From positions 19,526,288 through 19,590,287 of the forward strand of contig NC_135246.1 of NCBI RefSeq assembly GCF_947623445.1: DNA of 64,000 bases. Direction: 5' to 3'. This stretch comes from Clavelina lepadiformis. Lineage: Eukaryota > Chordata > Ascidiacea > Aplousobranchia > Clavelinidae. A program made the position numbers and the translations under genes. Each line of letters opens with the position of its first letter. The first letter of the stretch is position 1. A model generated the notes under the pieces. The model was not told the DNA's origin. It searched no databases and saw only the letters and a list, made by a program, of their open reading frames with translations. Of this stretch, positions 1 through 13,222 are shown piece by piece.

Positions 1-290
1 AGGTTTGTTTCCGGAGACAGTTTTTGTAATTTTTTATTTAATGGTTGGTTTTAATGTGAATGGAATAGAATTGTTTTGCTCTTGAATGTGTGGGTCATGC
101 AAGCTTCAGTTTGCAGAGTTGTCTGTTCATTGCATTAGAGTGTGAGCATTTTTTTATGTGATTCAAATACCATCGTCGCTAGAATCACAAGAATGCTTAG
201 GCTTAGTGCACGAACTGCCTGTAATTTGCAATTCTATTTAAACAAGTAGTTACTTCAATCTGCCCCAGCTATAAATCATTTTGTCTGCAG
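1..290 (+). other. Intron sequence upstream of the first visible HECA exon
   Basis: AT-rich, no coding exon seen. It ends in a good polypyrimidine/acceptor (ttgtctgcag, to 290) leading into the in-frame headcase exon, so it is the 3' part of an intron. Confidence 0.6.
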
Positions 291-3200
291 GAGCATGTTC
301 AAGCAGTAGCTCGGGATCACTGGGTAGTGACAGTGGGGATACCCTTATGAGAACCTGCTGCTTCCCTATGGGATGCCCTTTTGGGGAAGACGCTGAGGCC
401 CCCGAACATTTGGTGAGTTTTCCCTAAATGCACCTGAATTTTGAAATGTGTGAATGTTGATTGCAGCATTAGGTGCTTTTGGAGACCAAAACAGTCTACA
501 TTAAATGTCATTGATTGTCTCAAAATTCCGCGGCTACAGCAGAAAAGTAGCCGCTTTTAAAAGTTCTGGTCTCCTAAATTTTTTAACAGTCGCTAAAGCC
601 AAGCTTTAAAAATGGCCAGTTGCATTGATGAAATGGTAATATATTTTCGCAATTAGGGCGTCGTGATGTTTGTTGACACAACAATTGTGTGAACTGGTTC
701 AACAATTGGCTGAGCTACTTTGTACAGAAGTTGTGACATCAAAATATGCGTTTAGTCCTGTGGGAATGTGTTCTTATTTATATTGTTGTGTATGTAGTAT
801 CAATGATAAAGGCACCAAAATTTAACAAGCTTTAAATTTTTCAGATGGTGAAAGTGATATGCACTTACGATGCATGTCCTACAAGCCAGTACATGCATGC
901 AGAGTGCTTCACACACTGGGAGGACGGACTACTAAGCTACCTCCGATCTCACGGTAAGCTTCTTAGATTAGACTTGAAATGAAAGTTAAAACCACACGAT
1001 TCCACTGAATAACACTTGCAAAAGTGGATTATGATATTACAGTTGGAAATGCAGAAATGAATTCCAAGTTTACATTTGTGAATAGTTAATTGCTGGGTGT
1101 GCCTATGGATAAGTGTATGTTGCAATGACTGATTGTCACAGCAAAGCGTCTTATTAAGGCGTTTAAAGTTATTTCTATGCCATATAAGGCAACAAATTTA
1201 GCTTGTCTTTGCGGCAATCGAATGGCCTTTAATCGTCTTATTATATTTTTGATATATGTCAGTGGTGGGCACAATAACAAGTGTATGGCGTACGTGGGCG
1301 TCGCTCAAGTTTTAAATGGCTACTGGCGTAAAAATTTCTGGGATAATTTATTGGCGTCTTGTAGCTACGTGATCATGTGCACACTGTGCGACGGCTATTG
1401 CATCATTCCCAGTAAGCTCGCCGAACAATTAATTATGATGTCATAGAGACGCTGTCGATTCAGGAAGGGAACAGTTTGTTAGCGCAATCTGTGTTCGCTG
1501 CGAACGACAAATTCGATAGCAATCAATTACTTTTGTTAATGTGTTCGTGTTGCTTTGATTTTCCCGGAACACGTTGTAGTAACCGAATACCTGTCGTAAC
1601 GTACAGAACGGCGAGTCCACCAAGTATTACATCATAGTTACGTAATGAGCATCGTGAGATAAGCTAGCTTGGTATGCCGGGCACGTGTCGGGCGTCCAGT
1701 TGTAGAATCCGCGATAGTCGTGGCAGGCAACGAAAACGAGTTTAAATTCAACGTATCAGGAAATTTTAACGACATTTTGACGACGGGAGCATCAATTTTC
1801 GTTTAAGTAGCTTCGTTGTGAGTGGACCTTTGAAAGGTCAGTATATGTCCGTTGCAATTGCATTCAGAATATATGAGGCATCGTTAAAACTTGTTGTTTC
1901 AATCGCGCTTCTGGTTTAAGGCTGGCATCTGAACTTGATTGAACTCGATGTTTTCGACGTCAGCTTAATAGTTTCAAATCTTTTAAAACAAAAGTATTAA
2001 GTTTGAGATGAACGCGACCATCGAAATAACCCGTCCACTCTCTAAGACAGTTCCCATTAAAACCGGAGTTCAAATGAGGATAAAACTGGGCGGGATTCAG
2101 GAACTTTTAAGTTGATTCCACTCGCGACCTAATCCAAGATGAGCCGACCAACAGGTAACGTCCGACGTCCGTAGATTGAAGCTTCAAAATCTGAACAGTT
2201 TGGGCAGTAAAGCTTAGTTACGATGATATGAAGCAGTCTAAAATACTTTCGGTGTTGGAGAATTGGTCGCAAATGCTTATAAGTGAGTCGCGTTGAGTCT
2301 CTGTCCACCACTGGTCAGTTGGTGATTGTTTGCACGTCACTTCAGTGGTGAACCCGCGTGGTCCTTGAAGCGAAAAGTTTGTTTCGCAATACCGTTCGTG
2401 TTTGTTTCAATCTGAGCTGGATTATGTTGAAATAATTGGCTTCTTAATTGTACCGCGCTTGGCAAACGTTGGCGACCGCTTGTTCGGCGAAGCAATGGCG
2501 TTGAAGTGAACACAAAACGATGATGTCATCAATGCTTAATAGGACTTAGTTACGTGTCACATCGTTTAGACATATTCATTCCTACGAACGCGCTACTGTG
2601 ACTGTTACAGCCAGTAGCGCACTTGCGGTTCGACTCTAATGCAATGGCTAACAGTGGTAATGGCAGCGTCATAGGCTCATGAAGTCATCTTTGATCGATT
2701 TTGTTCCAGGTCGGGCACGGAGCTGGTCTGACAAGCAACGACGTCAGAACTTGTGGACAAAGAAAGGCTACGACCTCGCCTACAGAGCGTGCGTGTGCAA
2801 GTGTAAGCATGGACACCTTAGGAAAGATCTAGACTGGAACCCACAATCTCCATCTGGTGGTGAGTTAATAGTGATGATTTTTTTTATATTGAGATGTCGA
2901 TGTAAAAAGTGATCTTCGTTCCGCAGCGTCCGAGCAAGATCTGAACAACAAGAAGAAAAACAGGAAGAAACACAAAGATCTTCCAAGTCTGGGAAGTGGA
3001 GTCGGTCTGAACGGGAACTTCAACAGGACCAAGTCCAAACCAATCCCTAACAGGTCAGATCAGGTTGTTTTTAATAGTTCGGCTTCGGCGACTGCTGAGA
3101 AATTTTAAGAGACCGCGACTGTCAAAGACCAACTGCTATTTTTCTTCTGTGGTCGCAAAAGTATAAATTTTGAGAGGAATTTTAGACACTGTTCGGGGTC

Positions 3201-5764
3201 ACCAGAAACACTGGGTCGGAGGTTGATTTAAGTTATTTGTTGGATTTTCTCCTTTTTTACCTTGTTGGTGGGGTCATGCCAACTACGTGACAAGAATCGA
3301 ATCCACGCAATGGTCACGATTGATTGAAGTTTAACAATTTTAATCCCCGAACTCTTAAGAATATGATAAAATTTTGGAATTTTAGGGAAGTTTATTGTCT
3401 TGAGCAGTCGGGTGAAATCTCATGAACTAGCCGTCTGTTGACTAAACTGGTTCCATGTCGATTCAACCCACCAGAAATCTTGGCCCGGAAAATTCAACCC
3501 AAACACGATTGACATACGTCCTCGGGTTGAATTGTCATGGGTTTAACCATCTTTTGGTTGAGTTGACCGACCACCTACTGAACGTGCTTCTAACTTGCTG
3601 CTTTTTTTTCCAGCAAAGACGCCCGCATGCGTCACAGTTCGACAAGTTCCACCCCATCTGTGGATCAAGGATATCTCAGCGCCTCCCCCAACACAACGGA
3701 GATGGGTCCCGCCGTGTTTTCGCCCCCTTCCACTCAACGGTCTGTGTTCCCGTTTCACAATTTTCCCCAGTCTCGTACATCAAATGGGTTGCATCTACCA
3801 TCCACTTCACCCCTGCTCGAAATCCCCGATGACGGGAGTTCCCCACAAAGCCAACTTTCTCCCACATCGATGGATCCTCCGTTCACCTCCCCACTTTCTG
3901 GGTTCACACCCCCCACGTCACCCGACGAAGGCCTTGTGCAGAAACCCATGGAGAGGCGCAACAACCAGTTATCTGATGTCTATGAGAACGAGATCCGCCG
4001 ATTATTTCCCAGTGCGGGGGACGTACCCTCCCACCCCGCCAGTGACATCCAAGCCATGACCACCCTCATTGACAACCTGCGCCGCCGCACTCGCTCCACG
4101 CCAGGCCACTCACCCTACAACGAAACCTTCGCCAGCGACCAATACGTAACAAACGGAATGGCCCAACTCAATCTGTGCCCGGATGCCCCCAACACCCCCT
4201 ACAGTGAGCCCCACCCCCTCACTTACTCTATGAGCTTTCCACCGTCAGCTCCGCGTAATGCAATGACCGCGTTCGGTAACCAGGGCAACCAGAACCTCTC
4301 CAGCTTGGGCAACGGAATGACGTCTTCGTACGCTGACATCATCAATCAGGAGCAACGTAACGCGCAGTTGATGCTGGCATTACGTCAGAAGGAGCAGCGA
4401 GAGATAGAAAAACGAGAATTGAACAAATACATCTTGAGCATGATGACGTCAGAGGAAAACAAACCGCAGGTAATTTCAGCGACCTATTTCATGTACGATA
4501 GCGCAGAAATCTTTCTTATTATGACGTCATTGTCACGCAGGTGATTAAGATCCCGCACGAGAACGGTCGTCAGAGGAGCCACACCGAGATACGGTTGGTG
4601 CCGATGCGCTCCACCGCATTCAGCAAAAGATACGACTTCTCGCTCTTCGAGGTAAGATTGACGCAAAGCTCGCTTTCACTGCTTTTTGTTACGTCATCAC
4701 GACGTCAACGTATTGTGTTCAGGGAGTCTTGTCGCGATCTCACGTCAACCCATACCACATCAAGATGGAGGGCGAAGGCTACGGGAGCGACGATCTTCGC
4801 AACTTCATCTTGGCCAGCTTGAGCAAGGCGAAGTGCTCACAGGTGCGCGCTATGACGATGAATTCTAGAACATCTGACCAAAGAGAGTCGACATTCGGCT
4901 AATTACGTAATAATTAACGAGAAGTTTACGAAATTTTTTTTCGCAGATGAACTGCGTCATGTGCGGAGTCGACTTGCCGGTTTACGACCATTTCCCGCTG
5001 GTCGACGGCACGATGTTCCTCAGCACCGAAAGAAACGAGAGAAGCACCAGGAATTGTTTCAAGGTAATTATGACGTGACAATGTTGCATTGTTGTGCAAG
5101 ACATTACGTGATCGATTAAGATCTGAGGGCACATCATGTTGGTAGCGTCAATGCAGTAGGTCACGTTGTTTGGATTCGATGCAAATTTTAGAACACGATT
5201 TACCGAAATTTCGCTTTTTTGCTGCAATTTGCTGAATATAAATAGCATGTTTTGTGACGCGATAATCGAAGAGTCGTTTTTGCAGATAAAAGTCGACTCG
5301 AAGTGCGAATACGTACACGCTGTCTGCATGCGTTGTCTGGAAGGGCTCCACAACATCGTGTGCAGGTTGTGCAATACCAGATGGGAAGGACTGCATCATC
5401 AGTTGGGTGAGTTCGATTCCCGGCCAGGTCAGTTTTTCTTTGCTGCATTTTACTGAACAGACTTTCTACTGAACAGGGACCCTGTACATGTACGACATCT
5501 TTGCCGCTTCCCCGTGTTGCCAGCATCGACTGTGCTGCAAGCATTGTGGTGGGTACAGTTCATACAATCTGGAATGTTGTGATAACAATCGCGCTAATAC
5601 ATCTTCGAACAATTACAGGAGGGGTCATCGTCAACATCAGGCGCGGTCTCACCTACTTCAGCGACTACAGCAGCCAGAAGACTTGCCCCCATTGTAGCGC
5701 GCGTGATTACCACTTCGTCCGTCCCGCCTCTACTTTCCAGCTCATGGGCCTCGTCTTCTCATAA
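291..5764 (+). CDS. HECA: Headcase homologue (HECA), 3' eleven exons, 5' partial
   Basis: Exons: 291-412, 845-953, 2710-2859, 2927-3053, 3614-4469, 4541-4651, 4723-4842, 4947-5063, 5286-5406, 5477-5548, 5619-5764; all phases agree and give 682 residues plus stop. The N-terminal headcase core is clear: a Cys-rich start (TCCFPMGCPFGED), then YMHAECFTHWED, then GRARSWSDKQRRQNLWTKKG followed by a Cys/His segment (CVCKCKHGHLRKDLDW). A long Ser/Pro/Thr-rich linker is encoded by the 856-nt exon. The C-terminal part is Cys/His-rich with paired CxxC motifs and ends DYHFVRPASTFQLMGLVFS, as headcase proteins do. In flies headcase is a cytoplasmic regulator of progenitor growth and acts with Unkempt in nutrient/TOR responses; that role is family knowledge. 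The sequence upstream of 291 ends in a normal acceptor, so the start codon lies left of the window. Identity is near certain; fine exon borders are by eye. Confidence 0.93.
954..2709 (+). other. HECA: Large HECA intron (1.76 kb)
   Basis: The donor follows the codons for YLRSH and the acceptor is ttgttccag before 2710. Open frames inside are short, have no family resemblance and no matching splice phases. I see nothing else in it. Confidence 0.7.
3442..3577 (-). repeat. Divergent MITE copy in HECA intron, related to 24256-24396
   Basis: Read on the minus strand this stretch begins with a 20-mer (AGGTGGTCGGTCAACTCAAC) nearly identical to one at about 24276 on the plus strand. It ends with a segment matching TCGACxTxGAACCAGTT of the same element, with similar spacing and several GGGTTGAA-type motifs between. 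The terminal inverted repeats have decayed in this copy. It is a dispersed repeat pair within the window in opposite orientation. Confidence 0.6.
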
Positions 5765-6924
5765 AAAGCTGCTCTTCGTATCTGCATGGTGGCGCTGTTT
5801 GCTTATGACGACGTCACATCGAGCTTTGTACATGATCTGCGGCGTCTGTGACGTCGTAATGTTTAACAATAGCGTGTGAAAGTGTAAAAATGCTCTGCGA
5901 GGTGCTCACGCTCTTACGTCATTAGTTTTCTTTTCTCTTATGACGTCACCATTTCGTAATTATTTGTAAAGTTCAACGTTTATTACTAAGTTCCGACTGG
6001 TCGATTTGTAAAGCTTGGTGTCGCCTACGTCATAATTGTATATCGCGATTTTTAGCGATCATAAAAGCTCGAAGGTGACGTCTATTATTATGTAAATAGA
6101 TCGGGGCTAAGGTGTTGTATATTCCGCCCTATTGCAGTACATGATGCCTTCTCACCGCTAGATGTCTTTAATGTGCCATGTTATTGTTCGGTCGTTGACA
6201 TTTATGACATCACAAAACCTTCATCGATTTCTACCTAAACTATTCGTTATAGGAAATGAACTTTAGTGTAATTTTTCTTTACACGGGAGTTAGAATTATG
6301 TGAAATGCAGTTTTAGTTCTAGTGATCAAGAGCTTGCTTTGCCGACAAAGAAAAAGTTCGTTTCTGTGCCTTTATTTCATTTCTCGTCTCCGTTAAGTTT
6401 CGTTTGTTTTGTTCTTTCGCCCGTTTCTTATTTCAATGTTCGCATTCCGGCTATTTAGTTAAATTTCCACCATTCTAGTATTCAACTTGTTTCAATTGAT
6501 ATAAATCAGTTCCTTATTTTAAACAGTAAATTCGATAGAAATCTTACAATTTTTCGTGACGGTGAAAACAATGATGTCACAACTTACGTCAGAATAGCGT
6601 TTATGCTCGTCTTTGCTTGTTGCGTATTATTAGGTAATAATGAAAATATACGAAAGCGTAGACGATGTGGTTTATTGCAATGACCAGTCAGAAAAAATGG
6701 AAATTTCTTCCAAAAATTGCAGAATTGGGAAGTTGTTTAGAGCCGATTAGCTGCGCAAGTTGGTGATCAATAACCCCCGATGTCAGGCGGACACAAAGGA
6801 GCAAGGAAACAGTCTCATGCGTATACAGTACTGTAGAAAATAGGATACTAACTTTGTCTTGAAATACTTGGCAGCAAGTAGATATTGATGTGTGCAGAAG
6901 TGCTTTGGTTCATTGACGACGAAT

Positions 6925-6930
6925 AATAAA
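6925..6930 (+). terminator. HECA: Candidate HECA polyadenylation signal AATAAA
   Basis: Canonical hexamer in the plus strand about 1.16 kb after the HECA stop codon. It is the first clear one seen there, so the 3' UTR would be long. No transcript evidence. Confidence 0.35.
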
Positions 6931-8347
6931 GATCGTGGAAAATATGTCAACACCGATATCCATTTTCTGCGGATTGGTCAAATTTAGGCCTAAGATCGTG
7001 TGGAAATCTTTAGGCAAAGAAAACTATATAGACGAGCGGTCATTGACTGTAGATTATTATTGCTTCATAAACTTATTGCAGAATAACAAGAAATGTACTA
7101 AGAATTTGATAAAACAAGGAAGTTATAACAGTTTAAGTATCTTAAAAAGTCATTAAGTGGATTCAATTATAATGACAAAATGAACAACCCTACTGTTATC
7201 TAAGGCTACAAAAGTTTTGCTCGAGTTGAGTATTTCACTTGAGTAAAGTAACGCTACTTTTCCAAAAGTAGAATCCTGGTGGTTTTTTGCTCCAATAAAT
7301 GAGGAAAATTGTTGCATAGCTGTTACGAAACAAACCGCTTCGCACGATTCTAAAATGCCCCAAGCGCGCCAGCTTGTGGCTAGCAATCGAAAAAAATGTT
7401 TACCAAGTTTAAGCTTCAAAGGATATCACAGCAAGCTGGAGCTTTGGAGATGCAAATTTTTTGCCCACTGATAAAGTGCGCAATTTTGAAATTTCATAAG
7501 AAGAAGGAGGCAATAAAATATGAGGCTACACGACACGACATAATCATATCACAAATTGCTGGCTATCACCTTTGCTTAACCTCCCTTTCGATGCAAAACT
7601 TCATGATGTTCGTTCACAGCAAGCAAGTTTCATGTTGCTACGGACTTTTAATGTTTCTATATGATGTCACAATATCCGCCAAGCGTGTCATAATGAAGGT
7701 AGTACCAGCCACAAAATATAGGCAATATTGTAATTACATAACCGCTAAAAGTTACCTTAAATTCTTTCACAATATTATACAGCGAAGAGTGCTCTTTGAT
7801 ATGTGACCATAAGTTGGCAACTTGTGTTTAGAATTTACCGCTTGATGGCGAAAAGGGTAAGTAACATTGCATTGAAAGGCTTTAACTCGCAGCTCAACCT
7901 TTGAGTTCTACAGCTCCGTCAAATCTTTGCGCAGAGAGTTTAAGAAAAATGAAAATGTAGCCTACGTCTGCTCATGTGAGACGTTTCTCGAAAATCAAGC
8001 CCTGTCTGTGTTTACATCACATAGGCCTATTGTTAACCAATAAAGCGATTCAATTGAGCCGAAATTGTGTTTCATGAACAATGCAATGACATAACCTATA
8101 GCACGGTCTTATCACTTGTCTTATGCGCATGAGGTGATTTAGCTTTTGAAGTAACAGGTTATGTGCGCCAAATTTTCTGCGAATGGCTAATTTTGGAAGA
8201 GAATGCTGGAATGCAAATATGCAATAGCACGGGCACATTTGGTTTATTTGGACCATATACATCACTATTGGCCGCTGAGCACTAAAACCCATGAGCGGTC
8301 AGAATAAAACAGCTGTCATTGGCAACCATTTGCAGTTAACTTCAAAC

Positions 8348-8353
8348 TTTATT
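8348..8353 (-). terminator. Candidate IRF-gene polyadenylation signal
   Basis: Minus-strand AATAAA (plus strand tttatt) about 0.78 kb beyond the IRF stop codon at 9132. Position and orientation fit; an earlier non-canonical signal is possible. Confidence 0.3.
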
Positions 8354-9131
8354 TGTCATATTTTAGAATTCATCCACAGCCTTATCTACAAAATATTTGT
8401 CAAGTTTTGAAAAATCTATTTTCCTAAAAGTTGAATCTCAGGTTTCATCAATTGCAAATTCTAGAACATGCTTATACAATCGATATCTCATGTTTCCAAT
8501 CTTTTGTTGAACAGAGTCTGGTCGACGTGGCATAACCCACAGCTTTCTCATCTCTGCCGCAGTGTTAAATGAGGAGTTGATTCAAATTTGGATATGATTA
8601 AACTTGAACAGGTTATGTCTTCTTGGACAAATTCATTTTACAAGAAGCAGGAGAGTCAATTGTTGAAATCAAATCGAAAAGAATAGAATGAATGATCTAA
8701 TGAGACTGTGTGTCTAATGTAACCCACGAAGCCAACACATGTTTCTATGGCATAAAATTTATCATCTTTTCGTTGTGTTATGATTGGTCAAAGCGAAGCA
8801 GCAAAGCGAGCGAGGACGTTAGACAAAGCAATATGTTAAGGCGACAACAACAGTTATAACTTTTGTAAAATATTTCGCACATTCTTGATTAAAGTGGATT
8901 TGGCACAAATTTTGACAAATGGAACAGAAAATTCAAATAACTCGTTCAACAACTTACAAATTGGATTGCACCAACACGAATCAGTAATTATTTTATGAGG
9001 CAATAATCAGTCTAATCTTTAAATCGAGTACGTCATTTGGCTTTGTACGTCTTAATTAGGCTTAGTACGTCACCCGGCCAAGTACGTTATTAGTCATGTA
9101 CATAACTTTGGCTGTGGGGCTGTTCTTTTAG

Positions 9132-12100
9132 TCAACTGACTTGAATAGTCCCCTGGTGGTGGTTTTGCAGTAATCCACCGGCTCGGTGGGGCGGCGACAA
9201 AGAGCTGCTACGTAGGTCAGTGCTTCTTGGTTTTCTGTTGCTTGTGACGTAATCAGATGATTCGCTTGAAGCCGAGAGCGGTGACGTCGGACTTCGTTTT
9301 TCGTCAGATGAATGGCAAGGTGATAGTGACGTCAACCTCCCGGCACTGAATGATGACCTCACAGACTTTGATGGAATTCCCCAATAGGTGTCGCTGTCTT
9401 CGGTGGAAGTCCTTTTTCTCTTAGTCGGTGACGTCACTATATCAAAGGTGAGATGTTCAGTTCACATCAAAAACTTTTTAGGAAATTCTAATCTATCAAA
9501 ATAGAATGAAAATGTTCCACAAATGGTCGCCACTCACCGCTCAGGTCCAACGGCGACGGCGATAATCGCTTCGATGACGCATCTTTCGATAGATGGCGCT
9601 CTAGAGTGGGACTTTGCGACGCCACGAAACGATTTGGTTCCACTTGAAAGTAACGCGTGTGTGGCCTCATAATTGCGGCTTGTGTGACGTCACTAAACGC
9701 CGTTGTTGTTGTCTGAGTTGAGTGGAGTTCGCTTTCCTTCTGGAATCTGGACACGTCATTGGAGTTCTGGAAAGATGAATACGTCACATTCGGTACTTTC
9801 CCATTAAAGTTTTATTCAAAGCGGATTAGAACTCACCTTAATTGGTTGGATCGCTGTCTGTCGCGAAAATGCGCTCAACATTTCCTCATCCCGCGGATGA
9901 ATACGCACAGCAAGACTTCTTATACCATCTCCCATCTGCTCCAAGACTACTTTCGTTTTCTCGCGCTCGATTTCCAGCTTTTCTCGTGCTTCCCTTTCAC
10001 GCGCATGCGCAGTACGACTTTCGGCAAGGTCTCGCTCCAAAACTTTGATTCTTTTCTCCGCTTCATCGAGTCTCATACGCGATGTCGACCTCTGATGTAA
10101 TAATCGTTATTAGAACAAAATAACCTGTCAGAAACATCGACACCGATTAAGCAGAATCGATCACGATTTGATGACGTCGGTGTTTACGCACCTCCGGTTG
10201 TTCCGACGAATTTTGCCCGAGTAGCAATTTCAAGCTTGCCAAAACTTCTTCTAATTCTGCCGCTTTACGATGCAGCATGAAAGGCTGGAATAAAACGACA
10301 ACGTTTCGTTAATTGCGTTTCAGAGTTGGGCGTGAACTTAACTATCATATTAAAACCACTTTTGCTGGCTTTGATCTTAATGAGCCCATACCAGGTTCGA
10401 AAGTGGGAATTCCCTATCTCAACGGCAATAACAATTAAAAACGCGACTGGGTAATAAACATAACACTACACAGCGGTCAGGCGTCTTGGTTTAATTAAAT
10501 CGGCTTAAGGCGTTAATCAACTGTTTTCAAGTCTCGGAATTCGAGCACTTACGTTGTGGCCTATGTCGTCTGTCCCTTCGGCTAGTTTAGACAGCCTATG
10601 CCGGATAACGTCTTCCTTTTCTAACTTGACGCTCTCCAGCGATTTCTTGGCGTTGACCTTTACAAGAACAAACACAGGTCTTAGCTTAGTCTGACAACAC
10701 GGGGTTTTCCAACATGAATTTACTATGTTAGTATTTGCAGCGACCTTTTACAAGATTTCAATTCGGCGAAAATCCGGTTAAGCAGCATATTGCGCATATG
10801 AATCATCTCACGCATGCACTGGCCAAATCATCGTAACAACTCACCTGTTCAAGTGATACGTTTCTGGATAATGCGAAAGCTATATCCGCCTCTTTTCTTT
10901 GCCCCGGTGCCAGTGCTTGACCAGCAAGTGTGAGTTGTTGTCGGAAAGCTTCAAAACACGGAGCAGCAGCTGTCAAAAGTTGCGGAATGGTGGAAGGCGG
11001 AAAAGTGAAGGGCGTTGGAAAAGGAGGAAGTAACGGATAAGCGGAATGTCCGACGGAAGTTGCCGCTGTATCTAGAGGAACCGGATTAGGACGGGAAAGG
11101 TGCATCGTTGATAGGACTGGAGAGATTGACGATTTCAACGGTATCTGCGCGGGAGGACTGAACCAAAATCGCGGCGAAGATAATGCCTGCGCCTCGAGCA
11201 ATTGCGGCGATGTTTTTCCAGCATAGCCTGCAGTCTAACATCACAATATGGAGAATCAACGAAAATGGCGCCATGAGACAAAGTTTTTTTAGTAAGCCTT
11301 GCTGATTACAAGAAGTGACTCAATAAAAGTTATAGCGTCTTTATGGACAAACAATAGAAGCTTTATGTTGCACATAATGCTGCTAATTTTATCACTTCCA
11401 ATTGCAGCACGATCGTCAACTTACGTCGATTGAGCTGTTTCTTCTCTGAGCGGAAATCGGCTTGGTCCAGTTTTCTCCGTTCACCTCAAAAGCTCCGCTC
11501 TTAAATATTTGACCTTGACCAACTTCGCCAAAGCCGTGACCGTGGTCCGGTTCCTGACTTTGACTCCTTTTGTATAATCTTCGTCGAATTTGGGAGGCTG
11601 CAGAAAATCCAAATCAATTTTGATCATTTCTACAGAAAATTTCTGGTTTTGGCACAACAAAATATATTTGGAATTTTAGAAAAGCAAATATTCAAATGTT
11701 TTTATTTTCCGTCATTACTTAATCGCTAGACTTTTCAATCGCTTGAATGAAGTAATTTATGATAATTTTGTTTCAAGTAGATTGCGCTAATCACCATAAT
11801 TTGCCATAACACTTTTAATGTTAAACACATCGATATTGGCCTAAGTACTTTAATAAGGTTAAAACAGACTTAATGAAAATCAAGTTGGAAGTATTTTGAA
11901 GATGTTCATTTTTTTCAAGTAGGATATGTATTGAGTCGAGATTACATACGTGTAACTATAACTGTATACATACATAGCAGCTACATAGTTTAGATAAAGA
12001 AAAAGTTAAATCAAAAACTCATCTTTGCAGTTAAGTTACGCGTACAACGAAACACCAACAACATTTGTGTCGCTCCTCTTACCTTTGTGTACGGGCGGAA

Positions 12101-13222
12101 GGAGCTGATAGACCCTGTAAGGTTCACTGATGTCCAACCTGCTGCGATCGGGCAATTCTCGAATGTCTGGCATCTTGTTGAGCGCACAACGGAGCCTTGT
12201 CTTCCAAACAATCGGTTCCGGTTTATCGACCCCTTCCCTGTATCTTCCGCTGTGTTTCGCCCACGCCTGCATAAAACAAATTTGTTGTTTTCTGTGAAAA
12301 GTGATAAAAGTCGGATTTTGGTTTTTCGCGGAAAAAGATTTGTCGAAAGCGATACAAAATGGCGACGTTTTTAGGCCGACTGGAAATTTGGGCTGTACAA
12401 TTATTTCAGCCTACAAATTGTTTCGAAATTGTTTAGAAAGTTAATTTAGATCTTCTTCTGTTTAATTTGCAAAATTTAAAAAAAATTTTATCTCTTTGTG
12501 GAGGAAAATAATTGAAAGACAATTTTTTTAAAATATTTGCTTTTTTTATAAAGAATGCAACAGATTAAAGAATAAACGAAAGAATGGTTAAATATTAACA
12601 AACAAGCACCACTAAAAAGTGCTTTGTGATGTCATAAAGTAAACTAACCATAAAAATCTTTGAATCCTCCTCTAAGTTGTAATCTTGTCTTCCCGCGTGT
12701 TTCCATGGCATCCGAAATATCGTTTTCTCATCGTTCTCCCACCTCAGGCCTGGAATCGTCTCACTAAGCAGACACAAAGTGAGATTTTGTATAAACAGCT
12801 TATTATGGATGATTTTACTTTTGCTTTCAAGCTCCTTTGTCTCCGACGTTTGCTTTGTTTACAACAATAAGAACGTTCTTTTACTGGTAAATTCTAAGCT
12901 ATACGGTTGTGTTCCTGTTTTTAACAACATTTCAGATGCTTCATGGACAGAAGCGTCACTTTAAGTTCGATTTGATTTTAACGTGAGGAACATTTGATTT
13001 TCTGTTAACATGCTTGCTACGCTTTGGTATATTTCTTGGCACATACTTTTCTTTGTTATTCGCTCTATGGGTTCGATTTACTACTTGAAATTTTCTACAA
13101 AAAACATCAAATTTTTCTCACCTGTGTATCATCTTAATCAGCCAAGTTCTTAGCCTGTCTCGGTACTCCGGTGCAAAATTGTCGCTTTCTGAAGAGTTAA
13201 GTTCGTTGCTTTTGGCATCCAT
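9132..13222 (-). CDS. Interferon regulatory factor (IRF) family transcription factor with coiled-coil C-terminal half
   Basis: Exons (5' to 3'): 13222-13122, 12763-12649, 12266-12083, 11597-11425, 11234-10845, 10657-10553, 10284-10192, 10091-9837, 9766-9538, 9436-9132; 1950 nt, 649 residues, all phases consistent. Residues about 22-130 are a complete IRF DNA-binding domain with five spaced tryptophans (W27, W42, W54, W74, W93) and the recognition helix region VWKTRLRCALNK, then RSRLDISEPYRVYQLLP. IRFs bind GAAA-type ISRE sites and drive innate-immune and differentiation genes (family knowledge). After the domain come a basic/Gln stretch, a Pro-rich segment (PPFPTPFTFPPS), and about residues 322-450 of helical, charged sequence with heptad-like pattern (EAEKRIKVLERDLAESR). 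The tail is Ser/Thr-rich with a basic KRKRTS patch. I do not recognise the usual IRF association domain. Exon five uses the acceptor ttag before 11234; the nearer ctgcag would break the frame. Confidence 0.92.

Larger units (their letters stand above)
5765..9131. other. Intergenic region and 3' UTRs between convergent HECA and IRF genes
   Basis: No convincing coding exon. The first part should be HECA 3' UTR, possibly to the AATAAA at 6925-6930. The right part should hold the IRF 3' UTR; a minus-strand AATAAA lies at 8348-8353. Open frames at 6935-7156 and 7396-7806 (136 residues) show no recognisable family or splice context. Confidence 0.55.

Noticed and set aside
3455-4059. Alternative plus-strand frames over the large HECA exon
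   Set aside because: Only the frame through 3614-4469 joins both neighbouring headcase exons in phase; the others are shadows of the Ser/Pro-rich coding sequence.
7396-7806. 136-codon plus-strand open frame downstream of HECA
   Set aside because: No family resemblance, no splice sites in phase and no signs of transposon ends. Length alone is not support.
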